Part shown: positions 55,377 through 64,000 of the stretch, in pieces
Layout: each line of letters opens with the position of its first letter
How positions within the stretch are numbered: position 1 is the first letter of the stretch
Notes under the pieces: generated by a model
Databases searched by the model: none
The model's input: the letters and a program-made list of their open reading frames with translations, nothing else
What the model was told of the DNA's origin: nothing
Assembly (NCBI RefSeq): GCF_004342885.1
Contig: NZ_SMAB01000007.1
Coordinates: 1 to 64,000 of the forward strand
DNA length: 64,000 nucleotides
Direction of reading: 5' to 3'
Source: Tepidibacillus fermentans
GTDB lineage: Bacteria; Bacillota; Bacilli; Tepidibacillales; Tepidibacillaceae
Made by a program: the position numbers and the translations under genes

Positions 55377-56522
55377 GTGAAAACCTTGTCAATCTTAGGA
55401 TCCACTGGATCAATTGGTACACAAACATTAGAAGTGGTAAGGTCTCATCCAGATCAATTTCGTGTGGTCGCAATTTCTGGCGGAACAAATCTTAATCGAT
55501 TAAGGGAACAAATCAAGATGTTTTCGCCAAAGCTCGTATCTGTGAAAACAAAAGAATTAGCGGAAGAACTTCGACGTGAAGTCGGTTCGCGTGTTACAAT
55601 CGTTTATGGAGAAGAGGGACTCATTGAAGTCGCTACTCATCCTGATGCAAATTTTGTGGTAACAGCTGTAGTAGGAAGTATAGGGTTGAGACCAACCATT
55701 GAAGCGATTAAAGTTGGAAAGCATATCGGCTTAGCAAACAAAGAAACATTAGTTTCTGCTGGACACATCGTAATGGACTTAGCTAAAAAGCATCAAATTC
55801 CTATCTTGCCTATTGATAGTGAGCATTCGGCAATTTATCAAAGCTTAAACAGTGAAAAAAAAGAACAAGTACGTCGTATTATCTTAACTGCCTCTGGTGG
55901 TTCTTTTCGCGATAAAACAAGAGAAGAGTTAAGAAATGTATCAATACAAGATGCATTAAAACATCCAAATTGGTCGATGGGTGCAAAGATTACGATAGAT
56001 TCCGCTACAATGATGAATAAAGGATTAGAGATCATTGAAGCACATTGGTTATTTCAAATGCCTTTTGATAAAATTGATGTCATGATTCACCCCGAAAGTA
56101 TCATACACTCTATGGTAGAGTATGTTGATCGTGCCATTATTGCGCAATTAGGTACACCTGACATGAAAGTACCTATTCAATATGCGTTATCTTATCCTGA
56201 TCGTTTCGAACTGAAACAAGAACCCCTAGACTTAACAAAGATAGGTTCATTACATTTTCAAAAACCGGATTTTAGACGATTTCCAAGTTTAAAAATGGCT
56301 TATGAGTGTGGAAAAGATGGAGGTACAATGCCGACGGTTTTAAATGCTGCAAATGAAGAGATTGTTGCCGCTTTTTTGGCAGGAAAAGTACCATTTATTG
56401 AAATAGAATCTTTTATTGAAAAAGTCCTTGATCAGCATCTTAAAATTTCTAACCCAAATCTAGAAGAAATTATGGAAGCGGATCAGTGGGCTAGAAAAAT
56501 GATCGCAAATTTGTTGAAATGA
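55377..56522 (+). CDS. dxr: 1-deoxy-D-xylulose 5-phosphate reductoisomerase
   Basis: This is the second enzyme of the MEP isoprenoid pathway. The NADPH-binding start is ILGSTGSIGTQTLEVV. Conserved segments include GLANKETLVSAG, PIDSEHSAIYQ with metal-binding Asp and Glu, LTASGGSFRD, HPNWSMGAKITIDSATMMNK and FFHPESIIHS-like IHPESIIHSMVEY. The second GTG at 55377, eight bases after GAGG, is the likely start (381 residues). ispG of the same pathway is two genes downstream. Confidence 0.97.
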   Translation: MKTLSILGSTGSIGTQTLEVVRSHPDQFRVVAISGGTNLNRLREQIKMFSPKLVSVKTKELAEELRREVGSRVTIVYGEEGLIEVATHPDANFVVTAVVGSIGLRPTIEAIKVGKHIGLANKETLVSAGHIVMDLAKKHQIPILPIDSEHSAIYQSLNSEKKEQVRRIILTASGGSFRDKTREELRNVSIQDALKHPNWSMGAKITIDSATMMNKGLEIIEAHWLFQMPFDKIDVMIHPESIIHSMVEYVDRAIIAQLGTPDMKVPIQYALSYPDRFELKQEPLDLTKIGSLHFQKPDFRRFPSLKMAYECGKDGGTMPTVLNAANEEIVAAFLAGKVPFIEIESFIEKVLDQHLKISNPNLEEIMEADQWARKMIANLLK

Positions 56523-56541
56523 AGGGACTGGTGATGACGAT

Positions 56542-57798
56542 TTGGATATTAAACTAGTGCTTGAAATTATTCTTGTGTTTGTTTCTATCATGTTTATCCA
56601 TGAACTTGGACACTTTATTTTTGCGAAGAGAGCAGGTATATTTGTAAGGGAGTTTTCTTTAGGGCTAGGTCCTAAGCTTTTTTCTATAAAAAAGGGAGAA
56701 ACACAGTATTCATTACGAATCCTTCCTTTTGGTGCATATGTACGGATGGCCGGAGAAGATCCTGAAGTTATTGAAATCAAAAGTGGTGATGAAATCGGTG
56801 TAAATCTAAATAAAAATGATCAAGTAACCGATATTTTCACCAGTGACATAAAACTGGGTCAAAAAGTGATTCATGTAGAGGAGATTGATCTAGAACGTGA
56901 GCTTGAAATAAAGGGAACTGATGAAAATGGACAGTTGATTCAATATCCTGTATCTCGTCAAGCGATCTTACATTATGAAAAACAAAAAGTTCAGATTGCA
57001 CCATGGGATCGACAATTTAGTTCAAAGTCAATCTTTGATCGTTTCGCAACTGTTTTCGCAGGTCCTTTATTTAATATTTTATTAACCATCGTTTTATTTT
57101 TTATTGTTTTTAATATGGTTGGTGTTCCTTCCAACAAAGTTGTATTGGGAGAAATCACCTCTAATTCTCCAGCAGAGAAAGCAGGTCTGCAAGAAGGTGA
57201 TTGGATTCGTAGTATTAACGGAAAAACAGTAGAATCTACTCAAGATTTTATTGGGTTGATTCAACAATCTCCTAATCAACCATTAAATATTACTATTGAT
57301 CGACAAGGTGAAGAAAAGACACTTATCGTTATACCACAATTCGATGAAAAAACGAAAACGGGTAGAATTGGTGCCGTTGTTACTCAAGCGCAGAAAAAGG
57401 CGACAATTATTGAAGCAGCATCCTATTCTGTTAAAAATACAGTTGCGATGACCAAAGTGATATTAGACGGTTTTAAAATGATTTTGACAGGTCATGTAGG
57501 GATGAATGATCTAGCTGGCCCAGTAGGTATCATGAAAATTACCAGTGATGCTGCAAAACAAGGTTTAGCTACATTGTTTAATTGGGCATCTATTTTAAGT
57601 TTATACTTAGGAATCTTCAATTTGTTACCGATTCCCGCTTTAGATGGTAGTCGACTACTTTTTTTAACGATAGAAGGATTAAGAGGTAAGCCAATCGATC
57701 CTAAAAAAGAGAGTCTCGTTCATCTCATCGGTTTTGCCTTTATGATGTTATTGATGATAATTGTTACCGTAAATGATGTATCACGAATATTTGATTAA
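56542..57798 (+). CDS. rseP: Site-2 intramembrane zinc metalloprotease RseP (RasP)
   Basis: RasP cuts membrane-bound anti-sigma factors and signal peptides. Zinc site HELGH is at 20-24 in the first membrane helix. A PDZ domain is at about 195-265 (EITSNSPAEKAGLQEGDWIR), and the second metal motif is in LLPIPALDGSRL near 363-374. It has 418 residues with a TTG start at 56542; no better in-frame start lies nearby. There is an extra region at about 75-135 between the first helix and the PDZ domain. Confidence 0.93.
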   Translation: MDIKLVLEIILVFVSIMFIHELGHFIFAKRAGIFVREFSLGLGPKLFSIKKGETQYSLRILPFGAYVRMAGEDPEVIEIKSGDEIGVNLNKNDQVTDIFTSDIKLGQKVIHVEEIDLERELEIKGTDENGQLIQYPVSRQAILHYEKQKVQIAPWDRQFSSKSIFDRFATVFAGPLFNILLTIVLFFIVFNMVGVPSNKVVLGEITSNSPAEKAGLQEGDWIRSINGKTVESTQDFIGLIQQSPNQPLNITIDRQGEEKTLIVIPQFDEKTKTGRIGAVVTQAQKKATIIEAASYSVKNTVAMTKVILDGFKMILTGHVGMNDLAGPVGIMKITSDAAKQGLATLFNWASILSLYLGIFNLLPIPALDGSRLLFLTIEGLRGKPIDPKKESLVHLIGFAFMMLLMIIVTVNDVSRIFD

Positions 57799-57831
57799 TC
57801 ATTGTAAGGAAAACATAAGGTAGGTGCGAAC

Positions 57832-58893
57832 ATGTTTAAACGGGAAGAAACAAGACCGGTTTATGTAGGTAATTTACAAATTGGTGGGCAAAGTGATGTT
57901 GTGATTCAATCCATGACAACGACAGATACCCGGGATGTTGAAGCAACTGTAGCTCAAATTGAACGTTTAGCGGAAGTAGGCTGTCAGATGGTTCGCTTAG
58001 CTGTGATTAATGAAGATGCAGCCCATGCAATTAAGGAAATAAAAAAACGTTCATCACTTCCACTTGTCGCTGATATACACTTCGATTATAAATTAGCTCT
58101 TATTGCACTTGAAAATGGAATTGATAAAATCAGAATTAACCCTGGGAATATTGGTTCAATCGACAAAGTAAAAGCTGTCGTTGAAGCATGTCGAGAAAAA
58201 AAGGTTCCAATTCGAATCGGGGTCAATTCTGGTTCTATTGAAAAAGAGATCCTTGCCAAGTATGGTCACCCTACTGCAGAAGGACTCGTCGAATCCGCAT
58301 TGAAGCATGTAAAAATTCTTGAGGAACTTGATTTCTATGATATGGTCATATCATTAAAAGCATCCAATGTTCCGATGATGATAAAGGCTTATCAGCTGAT
58401 GGCTGAAAAAAGAAACTATCCACTTCATGTTGGGGTTACAGAAGCAGGAACGATCTTTTCTGGGAGTATTAAATCAGCAGTAGGTATTGGTACTGTACTT
58501 GCTAATGGAATAGGGGATACCATTAGGGTTTCTCTTACTAGTGATCCAACTGAGGAAATAAAAGTAGCTAAAGAAATTTTAAAGAGCTTAGAAATTCGAA
58601 CCAATGAACCTGAAATCATTTCTTGTCCTACTTGTGGAAGAATCCAAATTGATCTGTTTAGTTTAGCCAATCGCGTAGAAGAATATCTTCAAACGATTGA
58701 TAAGCCAATTAAAGTTGCGGTAATGGGTTGTGCGGTGAATGGACCAGGAGAAGCACGCGAAGCAGACGTTGGTGTTGCTGGTGGTCATGGAGAAGGTTTG
58801 ATTTTTCGACATGGTGAAATTGTGAGAAAAGTAAAAGAGGAAGATCTCTATGAAGAATTAGTAAAAGAAATCGAAGAGATTACAAAGAGCTAA
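57832..58893 (+). CDS. ispG: 4-hydroxy-3-methylbut-2-enyl diphosphate synthase IspG (GcpE)
   Basis: This [4Fe-4S] enzyme of the MEP pathway turns MEcPP into HMBPP. The TIM barrel has [20 protein letters not shown] and [13 protein letters not shown]. The cluster ligands are Cys265 and Cys268 (SCPTCGR) and Cys300 ([10 protein letters not shown]). It has 353 residues and the short bacterial architecture. A terminator follows. B. subtilis has proS rather than ispG between rasP and polC. Confidence 0.97.
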   Translation: MFKREETRPVYVGNLQIGGQSDVVIQSMTTTDTRDVEATVAQIERLAEVGCQMVRLAVINEDAAHAIKEIKKRSSLPLVADIHFDYKLALIALENGIDKIRINPGNIGSIDKVKAVVEACREKKVPIRIGVNSGSIEKEILAKYGHPTAEGLVESALKHVKILEELDFYDMVISLKASNVPMMIKAYQLMAEKRNYPLHVGVTEAGTIFSGSIKSAVGIGTVLANGIGDTIRVSLTSDPTEEIKVAKEILKSLEIRTNEPEIISCPTCGRIQIDLFSLANRVEEYLQTIDKPIKVAVMGCAVNGPGEAREADVGVAGGHGEGLIFRHGEIVRKVKEEDLYEELVKEIEEITKS

Positions 58894-58899
58894 AGAAAT

Positions 58900-58936
58900 A
58901 TGGTACAATCTTAAGGTTGTACCATTCGCTTTTTTT
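58900..58936 (+). terminator. Intrinsic terminator after ispG
   Basis: ATGGTACAA (58900-58908) pairs with TTGTACCAT (58917-58925) around TCTTAAGG, followed by TCGC and seven Ts. Confidence 0.92.
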
Positions 58937-58981
58937 AGTGATAGTATCTAGTTGATGAGAGAAAAGATAAAAGGTGATTGT

Positions 58982-61900
58982 ATGGGAAATCCAGTAGATA
59001 AAAATGAACGGTTTCTTGCACTACTTACCTATGCGAAGATACCGAAGGAAATCATTCAAGAATATTTTACAGAGGGGACAATAGAAAGGGTAGAAATAAG
59101 TCGGAAGAATAAGGAATGGACATTTTATTTTGAGTTTCCTAAAATCATTCCATCACTCGTTTTTGAACAAATGTGGAAATCGGTCGTGGAAAGTCTAAAA
59201 CATATCGCAAGTGTAAAATTTTTTCTACGATTTAAAGGTTTTTTACCAGAGGACTGGATGAATGAATATAAAGATATGATCATCACGCCTTTTCAAACGA
59301 CTCCAAGTATTTATAATATATTAAAACAATCTGTTTGGCTGATTGACCAGAATAATTTGATCATTCAAGTTTCAAATCAAGCAATGAAGGAAGTATTAGA
59401 ACACAAACAGTTTGAAACTCAATTAAGAGATATCCTTCAATACTGGTGTGAGAAAAATATAGAGTTTCAAGTTTCTTGTATTGATCAAGAGGAAGTGCTC
59501 AACAAATTTTTTGAAGAACGATTAGAAGAAGATATGCAACTTGCACAAGAAGCAATAGTTGCAAAGATTGAAGAAGAACAACCGGAAATCTTAAAGAACG
59601 AACAGAGGATTATGTTCGGTTATGAGATAAAAGAAGAACCCACTTCTATTCAAAATATTGTTGAAGAAGAAAAAAGTATTGTAATTCAAGGTACTGTTTT
59701 TTCCACAGAATTGAGAGAATTAAAAAGTGGCCGGCTTCTCTTGATGTTCTCAATCACTGATTTCACAGATTCGATTCAAGTCAAAGTCTTTTTAAAAGAT
59801 TCGAAAGAAAAAGATTCTCTATCAGTTAATACAGGCCAATGGCTAAAAGTGAAAGGACAAGTTCAATATGATCCTTTTGAGAAAGAATTAGTTTTATTAG
59901 CTAGAGATATTAATGTGATTGAGCCTGTGGAAAGAAAAGACACAGCGGAAGAGAAAAGAATAGAGCTACACGTTCATACCAATATGAGTGCGATGGATGG
60001 AGTCAATTCGATAAAAAAAATCGTGGAACAGGCGAGTAAATGGGGCCATGAAGCCATAGCGATCACCGATCATGGTGTCGTGCAAGCTTTCCCTGAGGCT
60101 TATGAAGCAGGACAAAAATATGGTGTAAAAATTGTATATGGTGTAGAAGCAAATGTGGTGGACGATGGTGTGCCTGTCGTGTACCGTGAACAACCTCGGA
60201 ACTTGCTGGAAGAAACTTATATTGTTTTTGATACTGAAACGACAGGACTTTCAGCAATGTACAATACGATTATTGAAATCGGTGCCGTGAAGGTTAAAAA
60301 TGGTGAGATTATTGATACTTTTGCGATGTTTGTCGACCCTAAAGAACCATTATCTCCTAAGATTACGGAAATAACAGGGATTACGAATGAGATGCTTCAA
60401 GGAGCACCATTAATCGATGAGGCTTTACGAAAGTTTCGTGATTTTGTTGGTAATGGTATTCTTGTCGCTCATAATGCTCGATTTGATATGGGTTTTTTAC
60501 ATATGGGTTACAAAAAGATTGGGGAGGAAGATTTAACCAATCCAGTAATTGATACCGTTGAATTAGCAAGGATGCTCTATCCTAAAATGAAAAACTATAA
60601 GCTAAATACCCTTTGTCAGGCATTTAATATTGATTTAACCAATCACCATCGTGCTTACCATGATGCAGAAGCTACTGGAAAACTACTTTGGAAAATGATT
60701 GTCGATTTACAAGAAAAACAGATTAAAGATCTCATTCAAATCAATCAAAATATGGGGAAAATGGATGTTTCTCGTCTTCGCCCTTTCCATGTAACGATTC
60801 TCGTTAAAAATGAAGTGGGTCTGAAAAATTTATATAAATTGATTTCTAAATCACACCTCGAATATTTTTATCGTATTCCGCGAATTCCTCGAAGCGAATT
60901 AATTACTTATCGTGAGGGATTAATTTTTGGCACTGCTTGTCAGAATGGAGAATTATTTGATGCGATGTTAAGCAAGCCACCTGATGAAATCGAAGAGATG
61001 GCAAAATTCTACGATTTTATCGAGATCCAACCTCTTAGTCATTACCAACATTTGATTCGAAAGGGAGTTGTTCAAAGTGAAAAAGATATCAAAAATATTC
61101 ACAAAAGATTCATTCAATTAGGAGAAAAACTAGGTATACCTGTTTGTGTAACAGGAGATGTTCACCATGTTCATCCAACGGAAATAATCAACCGTCAGAT
61201 ATTAGCTTTTAACCAAATTGGTGGTTATCGTTATCATCAACAAGATGATCTTTTCTCTGCCCATTATTTAACGACAAACGAGATGTTTGAAGAATTCTCT
61301 TATCTCGATCGGGAGATAGCAAAAAAGATTATTATCGATAATCCCAAAAAAGTGGTTGCAGATGTTGAGGAATTAAAGCCTTTCCCTGATGATCTATTTG
61401 CTCCAGTTATCGAAGGATCAGAAGAAGAAATAAGAAAGATGAGTTATGAAACTGCTAAAAATATTTATGGTGACCCATTACCAGAAATCGTTGAAAAGAG
61501 ACTTGAAAGAGAACTGAATAGTATCATCAATCATGGCTACTCGGTGATTTATTTAATCGCTCACAAATTAGTAAATAAATCTCTAGAAGACGGCTATCTT
61601 GTTGGATCTCGAGGATCAGTAGGTTCTTCTCTTGTTGCAACAATGACAAGAATTACGGAAGTAAACCCATTACCTCCTCACTATGTTTGCCCAACATGTA
61701 AACACAGTGAGTTTATTCTTGATGGTTCTTATGGTTCTGGATTTGATTTACCAGATAAAAATTGCCCTCGTTGTCAATCAATAATGAGAAAAGATGGACA
61801 TGATATTCCATTTGAGACTTTTATGGGATTTAAAGGGGACAAAGTTCCTGATATCGACTTAAATTTTTCTGGTGAATATCAACCAAGAGTTCATAAATAT

Positions 61901-63274
61901 ACGGAGGAACTATTTGGATCGGATTATGTTTTTCGAGCAGGAACAATTTCAACGGTGGCAGATAAAACCGCTTATGGATATGTGAAGAAATTCATTGAAG
62001 AAAAACAAATGAATGTAAGAAATGCTGAAGTTGAACGCTTAGTGTCTGGTTGTACTGGAGTTAAAAGAACGACAGGACAACATCCTGGTGGTCTTATGGT
62101 TATCCCTCAATATAAAGATGTGTATGATTTTACCCCGATTCAACGGCCAGCAGACGACCCGAATTCTGATACAATCACAACGCATTTTGATTATCATGCG
62201 ATTAGTGGACGTTTATTAAAACTAGATATTCTAGGACACGATGATCCAACTGTAATTCGTATGCTACAAGATTTAACGGGGATCGATCCAAAGTCAATAC
62301 CTGTTGATGATCCAAATGTTTATAGCATTTTTAGCGGAACAGAAGCATTAGGGGTAACCCCTGAACAAATCGGAACAAATTTAGGTTCTTTGGGTATTCC
62401 AGAATTCGGAACAAAATTTGTTCGGCAAATGTTAGAAGATACTAAGCCTAAGACATTTGCCGAATTGGTTCGCATCTCAGGTTTATCTCATGGTACTGAT
62501 GTTTGGTTGAATAACGCTCAGGATATTATTCGCGAAAAGAAGGCTGTTTTATCTGAAGTGATCTCTACCCGAGATGATATTATGGTCTATTTAATTCAAA
62601 AGGGATTAGACTCTTCTTTAGCGTTCAAGATTATGGAAAAAGTTCGAAAGGGAAAAGGGTTACAACTAGAGGATATTGAAGAAATGAAGAAATATAATGT
62701 GCCTGATTGGTATATAGAATCTTGTCAAAAGATTAAATATATGTTCCCAAAAGCTCATGCTGTGGCATATGTTTTAATGGCAATTCGCATTGCTTACTTT
62801 AAGGTTTATTATCCAATTTATTATTATGCGACATATTTTTCTGTCCGTGCTGATGAATTTGATGTGAAGCTTGCGGTAGCAGGATCAAAAGCAATTCGCG
62901 ATAAAATCAATGAGATTAATGAAAAAGGGGTACAAGCTACACCCAAAGAGAAAGGGCTATTAACTGTCCTTGAATTAGCTCTAGAAATGATTGAACGCGG
63001 TTTTCAATTTAAAAATGTGGATTTATTACATTCAGATGCTACAAAGTTTATCGTTGATGAAGATCAAAAAAGCCTCATTCCACCTTTTTCTGCTATTCCT
63101 GGGGTTGGTACAAGTGTAGCACAACATATTGTTGAGGCGAGAAACGAAGGAGAGTTTTTATCGATTGAAGATTTTCAGCTTCGCGCCAAGGCGTCTAAAA
63201 CAGTTGTTGAACTTTTTGAAGAGTATGGATTATTATCAGGACTTCCTAATACGAACCAATTATCATTATTTTAG
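58982..63274 (+). CDS. polC: DNA polymerase III alpha subunit, PolC type
   Basis: PolC is the replicative polymerase of low-GC Gram-positives. From the ATG at 58982 (after AAAGGTGAT) it has 1430 residues; an ATG at 58955 is the alternative. Domains in order: N-terminal domain and OB fold (about 1-320), PHP domain starting ELHVHTNMSAMDG near 328, the DEDD proofreading exonuclease inserted with D417-T-E419 (IVFDTETTG), a zinc-ribbon-like CPTC...CPRC segment near 900-930, and the palm with PDIDLNFSGEYQ near 955-965. All regions look intact. It appears to be transcribed alone between two terminators. Confidence 0.97.
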   Translation: MGNPVDKNERFLALLTYAKIPKEIIQEYFTEGTIERVEISRKNKEWTFYFEFPKIIPSLVFEQMWKSVVESLKHIASVKFFLRFKGFLPEDWMNEYKDMIITPFQTTPSIYNILKQSVWLIDQNNLIIQVSNQAMKEVLEHKQFETQLRDILQYWCEKNIEFQVSCIDQEEVLNKFFEERLEEDMQLAQEAIVAKIEEEQPEILKNEQRIMFGYEIKEEPTSIQNIVEEEKSIVIQGTVFSTELRELKSGRLLLMFSITDFTDSIQVKVFLKDSKEKDSLSVNTGQWLKVKGQVQYDPFEKELVLLARDINVIEPVERKDTAEEKRIELHVHTNMSAMDGVNSIKKIVEQASKWGHEAIAITDHGVVQAFPEAYEAGQKYGVKIVYGVEANVVDDGVPVVYREQPRNLLEETYIVFDTETTGLSAMYNTIIEIGAVKVKNGEIIDTFAMFVDPKEPLSPKITEITGITNEMLQGAPLIDEALRKFRDFVGNGILVAHNARFDMGFLHMGYKKIGEEDLTNPVIDTVELARMLYPKMKNYKLNTLCQAFNIDLTNHHRAYHDAEATGKLLWKMIVDLQEKQIKDLIQINQNMGKMDVSRLRPFHVTILVKNEVGLKNLYKLISKSHLEYFYRIPRIPRSELITYREGLIFGTACQNGELFDAMLSKPPDEIEEMAKFYDFIEIQPLSHYQHLIRKGVVQSEKDIKNIHKRFIQLGEKLGIPVCVTGDVHHVHPTEIINRQILAFNQIGGYRYHQQDDLFSAHYLTTNEMFEEFSYLDREIAKKIIIDNPKKVVADVEELKPFPDDLFAPVIEGSEEEIRKMSYETAKNIYGDPLPEIVEKRLERELNSIINHGYSVIYLIAHKLVNKSLEDGYLVGSRGSVGSSLVATMTRITEVNPLPPHYVCPTCKHSEFILDGSYGSGFDLPDKNCPRCQSIMRKDGHDIPFETFMGFKGDKVPDIDLNFSGEYQPRVHKYTEELFGSDYVFRAGTISTVADKTAYGYVKKFIEEKQMNVRNAEVERLVSGCTGVKRTTGQHPGGLMVIPQYKDVYDFTPIQRPADDPNSDTITTHFDYHAISGRLLKLDILGHDDPTVIRMLQDLTGIDPKSIPVDDPNVYSIFSGTEALGVTPEQIGTNLGSLGIPEFGTKFVRQMLEDTKPKTFAELVRISGLSHGTDVWLNNAQDIIREKKAVLSEVISTRDDIMVYLIQKGLDSSLAFKIMEKVRKGKGLQLEDIEEMKKYNVPDWYIESCQKIKYMFPKAHAVAYVLMAIRIAYFKVYYPIYYYATYFSVRADEFDVKLAVAGSKAIRDKINEINEKGVQATPKEKGLLTVLELALEMIERGFQFKNVDLLHSDATKFIVDEDQKSLIPPFSAIPGVGTSVAQHIVEARNEGEFLSIEDFQLRAKASKTVVELFEEYGLLSGLPNTNQLSLF

Positions 63275-63307
63275 TGAAAAAATCTTCTAAAATGTATAAA
63301 AAGCAGT

Positions 63308-63337
63308 TTGATTAGAAATTATGGATTATGATATAAT
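63308..63337 (+). promoter_or_regulatory. Promoter for the rimP-nusA operon
   Basis: TTGATT (63308-63313), an 18-bp spacer and a perfect TATAAT (63332-63337) preceded by TGA, an extended -10. Transcription should start near 63345. Confidence 0.8.
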
Positions 63338-63371
63338 CTATTTGGTAATACTGTGGATAGAACTGTTATTT

Positions 63372-63404
63372 AAAGAGTGGGGTAACCCACTCTTTAGATT
63401 TTTT
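63372..63404 (+). terminator. Intrinsic terminator in the rimP-nusA leader (possible attenuator)
   Basis: AAAGAGTGGG (63372-63381) pairs perfectly with CCCACTCTTT (63386-63395) around GTAA, then AGA and six Ts. It lies about 30 bases after the predicted start of the rimP-nusA transcript, and so inside the leader. It may also end polC transcription. Confidence 0.85.
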
Positions 63405-63472
63405 CATGGTTAAAAAGATTTTTTTCTACGCTAGACTTCTCTATATATGATCCACTGAAAGAAAGGGGGAGC

Positions 63473-63937
63473 ATGATGAATCAAAAGATTACGGAAATTG
63501 TAGAAAAGATGGTATTGCCAATATTGAAGCAAGAAGATCTTGAATTGGTTGATATCGAATATAAAAAAGAAGGTAGTAATTGGTTTTTACGTATATTTAT
63601 CGACAAAGAACAGGGTGTTGTCGATTTAGATGATTGTAGTAAGGTAAGTGAACTTTTAAGTAAAGAGTTAGACAAAGTTGATCCAATCGCGAACCCTTAC
63701 TTCTTAGAAGTTTCTTCTCCAGGAGCAGAACGTCCGTTAAAGAATGAAAAAGATCTACGTAAAGCGATTGGAAAACATGTACATATTACAACTTACGAAC
63801 CCATTGAAAATCAAAAAGTTTTTGAGGGAGAATTACTCAGTTTTGAAAACGAAGTGGTAACAATAAAAGAGGCTAAAAAAGTATATAAAATCCCTTATAA
63901 AAGTGTCGCAAGTGCAAGATTAGCTATTGTTTTTTAA
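63473..63937 (+). CDS. rimP: Ribosome maturation factor RimP
   Basis: RimP helps assemble the 30S subunit. The 154-residue protein (one less from the adjacent second ATG at 63476) has [40 protein letters not shown] and the conserved [24 protein letters not shown] precedes the start. It is the first gene of the rimP-nusA operon, as in B. subtilis (ylxS). Confidence 0.96.
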   Translation: MMNQKITEIVEKMVLPILKQEDLELVDIEYKKEGSNWFLRIFIDKEQGVVDLDDCSKVSELLSKELDKVDPIANPYFLEVSSPGAERPLKNEKDLRKAIGKHVHITTYEPIENQKVFEGELLSFENEVVTIKEAKKVYKIPYKSVASARLAIVF

Positions 63938-63958
63938 ACTTAGAAAGGAGGAGAATCG

Positions 63959-64000
63959 GTGAATAGGGAATTTATAGAAGCACTTGATCAATTAGAAAAA
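63959..64000 (+). CDS. nusA: Transcription factor NusA, first 14 codons (partial)
   Basis: A GTG at 63959 after GAAAGGAGGAG opens the frame MNREFIEALDQLEK to the window edge. The N-terminal NusA pattern and the position after rimP support the assignment. Only the first 14 codons are visible. Confidence 0.8.
   Translation, partial: MNREFIEALDQLEK

Overview
The window is a contiguous stretch of chromosome from a low-GC, endospore-forming, flagellated member of the Bacillales. The evidence is AT-rich DNA with strong AGGAGG ribosome sites, codY, dprA, hslVU/clpQY, the B. subtilis-type fla/che operon ending in sigD, a Cse60-like sporulation protein, and the order rpsB-tsf-pyrH-frr-uppS-cdsA-dxr-rseP-ispG-polC-rimP-nusA. 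The short EF-Ts hints at a thermophile-type lineage such as relatives of Tepidibacillus or Vulcanibacillus; that placement is inference.

Layout. (1) 1-5250 is the only patchy part: the 3' end of a group II intron, comM, a decayed IS3-family element, a stand-alone c-di-GMP-responsive glycosyltransferase on the minus strand, and a small Cse60-like gene. (2) 5427-16245 is a housekeeping block: sucCD (TCA cycle), dprA and topA (DNA), trmFO (tRNA methylation), xerC (chromosome dimer resolution), hslVU (protease) and codY (nutrient regulator). (3) 16647-46770 is one long fla/che operon. It encodes the rod (flgB, flgC, fliE), MS ring and switch (fliF, fliG, fliM, fliY), export apparatus (fliH, fliI, fliJ, fliO, fliP, fliQ, fliR, flhB, flhA), hook assembly (fliK, flgD, flgE), placement GTPases (flhF, flhG), chemotaxis proteins (cheY, cheB, cheA, cheW, cheC, cheD) and sigD, followed by fapA-like, swrB-like and small accessory genes. 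(4) A convergent pyruvate carboxylase gene (46879-50343) separates motility from (5) 50720-64000, a translation, lipid, isoprenoid and replication block: rpsB, tsf, pyrH, frr, uppS, cdsA, dxr, rseP, ispG, polC, rimP and the first codons of nusA.

No rRNA, tRNA, CRISPR array or prophage was seen. No clearly new multi-gene system is present. The most interesting signals are regulatory: a promoter followed almost at once by an intrinsic terminator ahead of rimP-nusA, GC-rich hairpins on both sides of the hook gene, a sigma-H-like promoter with Spo0A-box matches ahead of the flagellar operon, and an rpsB leader with a downstream attenuator-like hairpin. Protein oddities are internal duplications in FliK, a short EF-Ts and a lone PilZ-glycosyltransferase. 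Many genes use GTG or TTG starts, so starts were chosen by ribosome-site spacing.
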